Positions 17,401 through 22,408 of a stretch of DNA of 22,408 nt are shown piece after piece (the stretch's first letter is position 1; each line of letters opens with the position of its first letter). Location of the stretch: contig JAAZYN010000004.1 in assembly GCA_014239625.1 (NCBI GenBank), forward strand, positions 1 to 22,408, read 5' to 3'. The DNA comes from Myxococcales bacterium (GTDB taxonomy: Bacteria > Myxococcota_A > UBA9042 > PHBI01 > JAAZYN01). Under the pieces are notes generated by a model that ran no database searches, was not told the origin of the DNA, and worked only from the letters and a program-made list of their open reading frames with translations. Both the position numbers and the translations under genes were made by a program.

Positions 17401-19650
17401 ACAGGAGATCCCCTCCTGCACGCTGCCCTGGCAGTTGCCAGCGTTGCAGACTCCCAGCATGCAGTCGGTGTCGAGCTCGCTACAGTCTTTGGCCACCCCC
17501 TGGCAGTTGCCCGAGGCGTCGCAGAGGTCGCCCTCGGTGCAGGGGTCGGCGTCGTCACATGACGTCCCGGATGCCGCGTCCACGGCCACGCAGGCGTCGG
17601 CGTCTTCGTCGCAGACCCCGAGGGTGCAGAGCCCGCTCACCGGGCCGCAGTCGGTGGGCTCGCCGCCGCACACGCCTGCGGAGCATACGTCGCCGGTGGT
17701 GCAGAAGAGGCCGTCGTCGCAGTCGGCACCGTTCAACACCGCGTCGGGGACGGCGACACAGTTGAACGAGGTGCAGGTCCAACGCTGGCATTGAGGCGGT
17801 GGGTTCGCGGCGCAGTCCGTGTCCAAGGTGCACTCGCAGGTGCCCACGCAGAGGCCTCCGGCGCAGTGATCATCGGCCGTACAGTCATCTCCGTCGTTAC
17901 ACGAGTTGGCGTCGTTTGGCGCGAACGCGCAGTCGCCGCTGCCGAGATCGCAGCTGTCGTCGGTGCAGCTCTGGCCGTCGTCACAGATCGCGATCGACCA
18001 GCTCAGCGCGCTCCGCGGAGGGTCGCAGAGCATACAGGGGTTGTCGGTTTTGGTCTCTCCTTCGGTCAGGCAGCTGTTGTCGATGACGCACGTCCCCGCG
18101 ACAGGGACAAACTCGCACTGCCCGCCGTTGCAGATGTCGTTGGTGCACGCCAGGCCGTCGTCGCAGTCCGCGCTGCTCTCGCAGGTGCAGGCGCTGGCGC
18201 CCACGCAGACACCGTCGAGGCATGTGTCGGGGTTCGTACACTCGTTGCCGTCGTCGCACGTCGTGCCATTTTCCGCCGGGCTCAGATCGCAGACGCCCCC
18301 GATGCAGGCGCCGGCAGCGCAGATCGTATCGAACGCCGAGCAGTCCTTTGGAGTACCCTGGCAGATGCCATCGACGTCGCAGGCGTCTTCACTGGTGCAC
18401 GCGCTGCCGTCGTCGCAGGAGGTCCCTACGGTGAGGTTCTCCCAGATGCACTGGTACCCGTCGCCCAGCGCCACGCACGACCCCGTCTGGCACGCGCCAC
18501 CGCTGCAGTCCACGGGCGGCGCATCGCAGACGCCTTGCTGGCAGAGCCCTCCTTGGTAGCAGGGATCGCCGACGTCACAGGGCGTCCCCTCGGCGGCCTC
18601 GTCCCCGATCGCCTGGCAGAGGCCCTCGTCGCACTTGTGCTTCTGACAGGGCAGCAATGGCGGCGCCTCGGGGTTCGTGGCGCAGTCCGAGCTCAGCACG
18701 CACTGGACGTCGCACTCGCATTGGCCCGCGATACACACCGACGCGTTCGCGCCGCAGGTCAGCCCGGCTTGGCACGGCGTGTCGTCGGGCGAGGGGGTGT
18801 TGCTGCAGCCGCCGGTCGGGGTGCATTCGTCGACCGTGCAGGCTTGCCCATCGTCGCAATCCACCGGCGACCAGCTGGTCGTGCTCAGAGCGGGAGCACA
18901 GCTGAGGCATGCGTTGTTGGGCGCCAACTCCCCCGGCCAGGAGCACTCTCCGTTGATGGCGCAGGCGGCCGCATAGGGCACAAACAGGCACTCCCCATCC
19001 TCGCAGCTGTCTTTGGTGCAGTCCAGCCCATCGTCGCAGTCGGTGGAGGTCTCACACGGGCACGACCCGGTCTCGATACAGACGCCCGTGGCCGAGCACG
19101 TCCCCCCCTCGAGGCACGGGTTGCCGCTGCTGCACGGGGCGCCCTCGGTGACTCCCTGATCGACGCACTGGCCTTCACCGTCGCAGGTGGCGGCGTAGCA
19201 CAGTGGCGCGCTGCAGGCGACGCCCGCCTCCGCGACGTCGACGGTGCAGGTCCCATCGGTCTCGTCACAGCGACCGGTGGCGCAGACGTCCTCGTCCAGG
19301 TCGCTGCAGTCGCGCGGCATGACGCCCGCGCATTCACCCGCCTCCGTGCAGGTCCCGACCTCGCAGAGCGATGTCTCCGTGCACTCCAGGCCCACCTTGC
19401 TGACATCCGTCGCCAGCGCGCAGCTGCCCGATTGGCAATCCACGCGGGTGCAGCTCGTGGGCGCCAATTTACCGATGCAGTCTTCATCCACCGTACAGGA
19501 GTTTCCGTCGCTGACCACGGCGTCTACGGCGATATCTCCCGAGCCGCCGCCGGTCCGGTCGACATCGATGCAGGAGCTCGTCGCGGCCCCCACCATCGCG
19601 ATGAATACGCCGGTTATACGAAGGGTTTGCCGTGGCGGCAGGTTGATCAT
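14446..19650 (-). CDS. Giant cysteine-rich exported protein, paralogue 1
   Basis: A 1734-residue paralogue of the downstream gene. The N terminus has an export signal and candidate processing Cys27 (ATSSC), followed by C-I-D-V-D-R-T-G-G, which matches CIDIERSGG in the paralogue. Residues 28-1375 carry about twenty CDDG-x-x-C-T-type motifs plus the GxCLIDxxC and W-containing units. Residues 1376-1734 form a Cys-poor domain that aligns with the paralogue's (RHGV-x-x-x-F; FTSVTTFNDHFFAVGN; LYVFGG). The ATG at 19650 has AGGGA five bases upstream. The very acidic repeats could bind calcium, which is inference. The gene lies 53 bases downstream of the HAD gene on the same strand, so read-through is possible, but its function appears unrelated. 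No enzymatic motif was seen. Automated labels based on these low-information repeats should be distrusted. Confidence 0.88.
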   Translation of the reverse strand: MINLPPRQTLRITGVFIAMVGAATSSCIDVDRTGGGSGDIAVDAVVSDGNSCTVDEDCIGKLAPTSCTRVDCQSGSCALATDVSKVGLECTETSLCEVGTCTEAGECAGVMPRDCSDLDEDVCATGRCDETDGTCTVDVAEAGVACSAPLCYAATCDGEGQCVDQGVTEGAPCSSGNPCLEGGTCSATGVCIETGSCPCETSTDCDDGLDCTKDSCEDGECLFVPYAAACAINGECSWPGELAPNNACLSCAPALSTTSWSPVDCDDGQACTVDECTPTGGCSNTPSPDDTPCQAGLTCGANASVCIAGQCECDVQCVLSSDCATNPEAPPLLPCQKHKCDEGLCQAIGDEAAEGTPCDVGDPCYQGGLCQQGVCDAPPVDCSGGACQTGSCVALGDGYQCIWENLTVGTSCDDGSACTSEDACDVDGICQGTPKDCSAFDTICAAGACIGGVCDLSPAENGTTCDDGNECTNPDTCLDGVCVGASACTCESSADCDDGLACTNDICNGGQCEFVPVAGTCVIDNSCLTEGETKTDNPCMLCDPPRSALSWSIAICDDGQSCTDDSCDLGSGDCAFAPNDANSCNDGDDCTADDHCAGGLCVGTCECTLDTDCAANPPPQCQRWTCTSFNCVAVPDAVLNGADCDDGLFCTTGDVCSAGVCGGEPTDCGPVSGLCTLGVCDEDADACVAVDAASGTSCDDADPCTEGDLCDASGNCQGVAKDCSELDTDCMLGVCNAGNCQGSVQEGISCEDDDVCTEMEQCNSAGECVWTWNSSAEECGCQSDGDCDNLSDGCNTGVCDVTLQECKKVPLTGSLPCDDADPCTQDDACQGGACVGEPYSCDDGQPCTTDQCDGDGSCSAELLNGFCLIDGTCRSDSEPDPNNPCQACLTTQSTSAWSAADGGACDDGDDCTNADSCSAGSCSGTTYSCPDDGLTCTSEQCTDAPDGCESVITAGFCVIDGTCYQVGSPDPSNVCQACQPGTSQTSWTNIGGDCDDGQPCTHSDSCSNGVCAGSAYLCNDNKTCTSDACDGLGGCDFTINSGHCLINDACRSPGALNPSNECQKCDGALSSTAWSGVDAGDTCDDGLACTSPDTCDGLGTCVGGSTNCSPRWCEDAQCTGSGCNITLKPGHCLIDNECVLSGGVNPDNPCQECVDTVSTSSWTDVTKPCDDGDSCTFNDTCSGGSCIGNPYSCDDGHDCTVDSCDSQGGCDNAVKSDSCLIGETCLADGATHPENDCQACTTSTSQTSWTNAAEGSSCAGSGASCTQSICQSGACTPEYDPGSGACYIGGKCIPQLELNGENECEQCDIDNNPQAWSPVSDGTECGSTSTWSQCGGDFCEAGECLTTTSADFAPCDDGDASTTGDWCWKGLCDGFEQSSTDTHNHPELPDRYERAHRIHGAEAYATYTVPNAPCGGTGSEMGTMCFGDVHAGHFVAATAEEWSGPMYTQTLLPLGRHGVTEAFAAVAEQPVEYTTTWQDWTPYTGDDITDTYHGWLNAPDIGGTAEQWLFVDAGMIWSCADGGFGIACTPSSIAIGAPAGFVSHGDEPFLIDTYLGNIRTLSRSQAGWDVSWTNALAGAGPASDATSTEETAVAVGKKGMLYAGWAFPGELVKINVPELQTQAQIEFTSVTTFNDHFFAVGNQVGTDGADNKTMTIIMVFAPTDGSVTDASNWRYRVLDSVTGSCGTPCWVNDNRATGMVGLDINKMLYVFGGVREGGQTNTQERNVWMFAGND
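14479..14483 (-). promoter_or_regulatory. Ribosome binding site AGGAG inside the upstream gene
   Basis: AGGAG on the minus strand lies eight bases before TTG 14470. It supports that start for paralogue 2 over the TTG at 14449, which has no clear site. Confidence 0.55.
15676..17130 (-). repeat. Five-module cysteine block of paralogue 1 (485 residues)
   Basis: Five tandem modules of 88, 89, 90, 85 and 133 residues with the same internal order as those of paralogue 2. The fourth again lacks the leading CDDG and begins CSPRWCE, and the fifth again carries the extra C-Y-I-G-G-x-C unit. Confidence 0.8.
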
Positions 19651-19703
19651 GGTTGTCCCTGAGTCTAGTCGCTCATAGAGCGAACCAGAAGGCGGCGTTC
19701 AGC

Positions 19704-20612
19704 TCAAATTTTTGCCGGGTCGAGCGCCCTCTTCAGGGCTCTCGTCGGAGCCACCCACTCAGCGTTGATGATGTCGCCCGGCACGTCGAGCTGGAACGAG
19801 AGCGTGGACCGTACCTCCGCGTCCGCTGGATAGATATCGATCCGACGTCCGGGATATCCCGCGCCCGCCAGCTCGGTCAAGGCGTCGGCCAGGGGGCTCG
19901 CGATGTCACCTGCGACGGCGTCGAGGTGCCGCTGGGGGCGGCGCCAGACGGCGTTGGGGACGCGACCGCGGAACAGGCGCGGCGCGGGCTGATTGAGCCG
20001 CACCGCGGACCGCCCGGCGGCCACGAAGCGCGCCACGTTGTCATGGGCGTCGTCGACGAGCACTCGCGAGGCTCCGAATCCGGGCTTGCCGATCAGCTCT
20101 GCCAGCTCTGGGATCTTGAGCCCGGCGTGGCCGCTGGAGCGCTGGACGTGGGTCAACAGCAGGTGACGGATGCGCGGAGGAAGCTCGTCGAGCCACCCTC
20201 GACAGCCCGGGGAGATCATCTGAACGAGCGCGCCCGTCGTGTGGCTGCGGCACATGATGCGCGGGTGGGTGTCGAAGCTCGACGGGCCCAGGTCGACGTC
20301 AGCGGGGGGGCCCAGGAGCGCGGTGAATCCCGGCAGGTGTTGGGCGATCCGCCACAGGCGCCAGGTGTAGCCGGCGGTCCAGATCCGCATGTAGGGATCG
20401 AGCTCGCGCTCCAGCGAGGCGTGGTGCATCCCCCACAGCAGCTCCCAGATGCCGGGCTTGAGCCGCAAGAACTCGGTGTGTGACAGGATGCTTCGTGTCC
20501 GGAACAGGGTCGGGACGTCGCGCACCATGCTGGCGACGCTCATCACCCAGTCCCACAGGACCTCGTCGGCGTCCCAGACGATGCCGTCGAGGCGAACCCC
20601 GGCGTCGACCAT
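19704..20612 (-). CDS. HAD-superfamily phosphohydrolase-like protein
   Basis: A 302-residue protein with the four HAD motifs: motif I WDADEVLWDW (D14, D16, the nucleophile and general acid), motif II MRIWTAG (T79), motif III GLKIPEL (K166) and motif IV RVLVDDAHDN (D187, D188). The cap between motifs I and II is rich in Trp and Arg. A phosphatase or related phosphoryl-transfer activity is expected from the family; the substrate is unknown. The frame is open to a GTG at 20708 inside folA. That would add a 32-residue Gly/Tyr/Pro-rich tail and has no ribosome site, whereas the ATG at 20612 follows AGGGGG. It is third in line after thyA and folA with a 77-base gap, so a link to nucleotide or folate metabolism is possible but unproven. 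Confidence 0.8.
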   Translation of the reverse strand: MVDAGVRLDGIVWDADEVLWDWVMSVASMVRDVPTLFRTRSILSHTEFLRLKPGIWELLWGMHHASLERELDPYMRIWTAGYTWRLWRIAQHLPGFTALLGPPADVDLGPSSFDTHPRIMCRSHTTGALVQMISPGCRGWLDELPPRIRHLLLTHVQRSSGHAGLKIPELAELIGKPGFGASRVLVDDAHDNVARFVAAGRSAVRLNQPAPRLFRGRVPNAVWRRPQRHLDAVAGDIASPLADALTELAGAGYPGRRIDIYPADAEVRSTLSFQLDVPGDIINAEWVAPTRALKRALDPAKI

Positions 20613-20689
20613 CGCGCGCCCCCTGCCGTACTGACGGGCTCCGTACGGGGTCTGGGGGAGTGGTACCGCTCCGTAGGTGCCGGCGGAGC

Positions 20690-21217
20690 TCACGCCTGTC
20701 GGGCCCACTCGGTGAAGACGAACTCGACCCCTTTGTGGCTCATGACGTCACCCTGAACGATCTGCCTCCAGCCATCGAGGGCGGGCAGGAAGGTGTCGCA
20801 CTCGAAGACCCCGCGGACTCGGGTCAGATGCACCCGGTGGCAGTGGGCCGAGGCGAAGGCCTCCGCGTAGACCGCCGCGCCGCCGACGGCGAAGGCCCGG
20901 TGGCAGCCGGCGGCCTGTTCGACCGCATCAGCGAAGCTGGTGGCGTGGAGCACACCCGAGGGCAGCTCCAGCTGCGGAGCGCGGCTGAGCACGATGTTGC
21001 GGCGGGCGCTCAAGGGGCGGTAGGCGTCCGGGATGGATTCCCAGGTCCGCCGACCCATGATGACCGCGTTGTGGCCGTCACCGATGGTGGTCTCCTTGAA
21101 AAACGCCAGGTCCGCCGGGAGATGCCACGGGAGGTCACCGTCTCGGCCGATACCACCGTCGAGGTCCGCCGCTACGATGGCCTCGAGGATGGGCAGGTCA
21201 CCGTGGGCGCCGCTCAC
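20690..21217 (-). CDS. folA: Dihydrofolate reductase
   Basis: This would reduce dihydrofolate to tetrahydrofolate with NADPH in the cytoplasm. It is 175 residues long (family about 160). Seen: the N-terminal strand and Met20-type loop (IVAADLDGGIGRDGDLPWHL), the catalytic acid D36 in PADLAFFK, the nucleotide-binding segments GRRTWESIP and NIVLSR, and the second glycine loop (AVGGAAVY). The start codon is GTG and overlaps the thyA stop by four bases (GTGA), so translation is probably coupled to thyA. This makes functional sense, because ThyA produces the dihydrofolate that this enzyme recycles. Confidence 0.97.
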   Translation of the reverse strand: MSGAHGDLPILEAIVAADLDGGIGRDGDLPWHLPADLAFFKETTIGDGHNAVIMGRRTWESIPDAYRPLSARRNIVLSRAPQLELPSGVLHATSFADAVEQAAGCHRAFAVGGAAVYAEAFASAHCHRVHLTRVRGVFECDTFLPALDGWRQIVQGDVMSHKGVEFVFTEWARQA

Positions 21218-21993
21218 ACGGCGACCTTGAAGCGGATGAACTTGTGATGCTGGTAGTCCTCGAGGACGATGTCCTCATAGGTTTGCTCCAGCACCGGCTT
21301 GTCTGCCAGCCGCAGCGTCGGCAGCGGGAGCGGCTCCCGCTGGAGCTGCCGTTGGAGCCCTTCGACGTGGTTGGTGTAGATGTGCGCGTCGCCCATCGTG
21401 TGCACGAAGTGTCGAGGCGTCAGCCCGCACTCCTTGGCCACCATCATGAGCAGCAGTGAATAGCTCGCGATGTTGAACGGCACCCCCAGGGCGAGGTCTG
21501 CCGAGCGCTGGTAGAGCTGGACGTCGACAAAGGGCCCCGACACGTAGAACTGGAACATCGTATGACACGGCGGCAACGCCATCTTGGGGACGTCGGCGAC
21601 GTTCCAGGCGTTGACGATGATGCGTCGGGACTGGGGGTTGTTCTTGATGAGGTCGATGGCGTTGGTGATCTGGTCGATCCCGGTGCCTCCCCAGTTACGC
21701 CACTGGTGACCATAGATCGGGCCCAGCTCTCCCTGCTCGTCGGCCCAGGCATCCCAGATGGGGCTGTGTTGGGTCAGATCGTCGTTGATGTTGGTCGAGC
21801 CGCGTAGAAACCAGAGGAGCTCGTACACGACGGCCTTGAACAAGACCTTCTTGGTCGTGAGCAAGGGGAAGCCCTCGCGCAGATCGTAGCGGGTCTGGGT
21901 GCCGAAGATCGACAGGGTGCCCGTGCCCGTGCGATCCATGCGCTCTTCACCCTCGTCGAGCACGCGCTTGATCAGGTCCAGGTACTGTCTCAT
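21214..21993 (-). CDS. thyA: Thymidylate synthase
   Basis: This would convert dUMP to dTMP using methylene-tetrahydrofolate, which is oxidised to dihydrofolate. It is 259 residues long (E. coli enzyme 264). Seen: R21 in MDRTGTGT, the cofactor segment LLTTKKVLFKAVVYELLWFL, the active-site Cys143 in ALPPCHTMFQFYV, the QLYQRSADLALGVPFNIASY segment and the FVHTMGDAHIYTNH motif. The frame extends upstream to 22065, but the extra 24 residues are not family-like. The ATG at 21993 is preceded by GGGAGG eight bases away and matches the family N terminus. First gene of the thyA-folA unit. Confidence 0.98.
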   Translation of the reverse strand: MRQYLDLIKRVLDEGEERMDRTGTGTLSIFGTQTRYDLREGFPLLTTKKVLFKAVVYELLWFLRGSTNINDDLTQHSPIWDAWADEQGELGPIYGHQWRNWGGTGIDQITNAIDLIKNNPQSRRIIVNAWNVADVPKMALPPCHTMFQFYVSGPFVDVQLYQRSADLALGVPFNIASYSLLLMMVAKECGLTPRHFVHTMGDAHIYTNHVEGLQRQLQREPLPLPTLRLADKPVLEQTYEDIVLEDYQHHKFIRFKVAV

Positions 21994-22001
21994 GAAACCA
22001 T

Positions 22002-22007
22002 CCTCCC
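22002..22007 (-). promoter_or_regulatory. Ribosome binding site of thyA
   Basis: GGGAGG on the minus strand, eight bases before the ATG at 21993. It decides between this start and the longer frame. Confidence 0.75.
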
Positions 22008-22020
22008 GGTCTGCCCCGAC

Positions 22021-22049
22021 ATTACTTGCCTCCGCCCAGCGCGCGTCAA
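22021..22049 (-). promoter_or_regulatory. Possible thyA promoter
   Basis: TTGACG (22049-22044) and AGTAAT (22026-22021) are 17 bases apart on the minus strand. The -35 is good and the -10 is weak. A transcript from near 22014 would have a leader of about 20 bases, agreeing with the ATG at 21993. Confidence 0.35.
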
Positions 22050-22408
22050 TCGAAATGCGCAACAACGCGAAAGCCTACGGGAAGCGTTGGATCACCCGGG
22101 CGCGAGCTGGGATCAGCGGCCACTGGCGAGGTCGCGGGACCGCGCGGCGGATCCCGAGCACGCGCCGAAAACATGGGTGGAAGATGCGGGCCAGCCCGGC
22201 CGGGGAATCTCGCGATCAACCCCACGGACCGGCTCCATGAGACCCCGGCGCGGCAGCGCGAGGTCACACACCCGGCCAGCAACATCGCGAGGCCACGCTC
22301 GATGGCGCAGGGAGGTCGCGCTGGTCAGCGCTGCGGATCCGCCGGTCGCCGCAGCCGCGGAATGAACCACCCGGGCTACGACCCCGGCTCGCCCGCCAGC
22401 GCGACGTC
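22050..22408. other. Segment without a supported gene
   Basis: Several short frames run through this GC-rich stretch on both strands, but their products are Arg/Pro-rich, have no family features and lack ribosome sites. I see no repeat or RNA structure that I can support. The segment is cut by the window end. Confidence 0.4.

Noticed and set aside
17791..19662. Long open frame (623 codons) on the plus strand
   Set aside because: It is antisense to the cysteine-rich paralogue 1. Repeated Cys/Asp/Gly codons with GC-rich third bases keep the opposite frame open. The product is Ala/Val/Arg-rich with no domain.
19669..19683. Perfect TCGCTC-ATA-GAGCGA hairpin between the HAD and cysteine-rich genes as a terminator
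   Set aside because: No T tract follows on the minus strand. A 6-bp stem with a 3-base loop is also plausible by chance.
20613..20708. Longer HAD protein from GTG 20708, overlapping folA by 19 bases
   Set aside because: No ribosome site and a low-complexity N terminus before motif I. Not excluded, because the codons are GC-ending like coding DNA.
22046..22285. Minus-strand frame beginning MLLAGC, like a short lipoprotein signal
   Set aside because: The rest is Arg/Pro-rich with no domain, there is no ribosome site, and it overlaps the thyA promoter region.

Overview
The window is GC-rich, has dense GC-ending codons, and is packed with secreted and lipoprotein genes. Several of these have Asp/Ala/Pro linkers, cysteine-rich modules, kelch or NHL propellers, or a PEGA domain. 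Together with a class III nucleotide cyclase and a sigma-54 activator, this points to a myxobacterium-like member of the Myxococcota. The assignment rests on gene style and composition, not on a marker gene. No tRNA, rRNA, CRISPR array, transposase or phage gene was seen. Nearly all genes lie on the minus strand.

Left part (1-9150). A small exported protein built of six 16-residue repeats (176-652, minus) is divergent from a sigma-54 activator with no sensor domain (781-1779, plus). The activator has a clear housekeeping-type promoter with an inverted repeat around its -10. A ferritin-like DUF2383/PA2169-type protein (1945-2430) follows on the minus strand. Then come four envelope genes on the minus strand: a small lipoprotein, a kelch-propeller lipoprotein, a PEGA-domain membrane protein and an NHL-propeller lipoprotein. 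Divergent from the last is a membrane-bound HAMP/class III cyclase (7402-9150, plus) with an unusual purine-selectivity pair.

Middle (9218-19650). Two giant cysteine-rich exported proteins of 1734 and 1750 residues are encoded in tandem on the minus strand and overlap by 25 bases. They are paralogues that match module by module. A five-module block is exactly 485 residues long in both, followed by a shared C-terminal region of about 360 residues that resembles a propeller. This pair is the most interesting part of the window. It looks like a duplicated surface or secreted disulfide-rich system whose partners and function I cannot name from sequence.

Right part (19704-21993). On the minus strand, thyA and folA overlap by four bases (GTGA), and a HAD-superfamily phosphohydrolase-like gene lies 77 bases downstream. 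ThyA makes dTMP and turns methylene-tetrahydrofolate into dihydrofolate, which FolA reduces again, so these two form a functional pair. The HAD protein's substrate is unknown. The end segment 21994-22408 carries a plausible thyA promoter and nothing else I can support. I also see nothing in 1-175.
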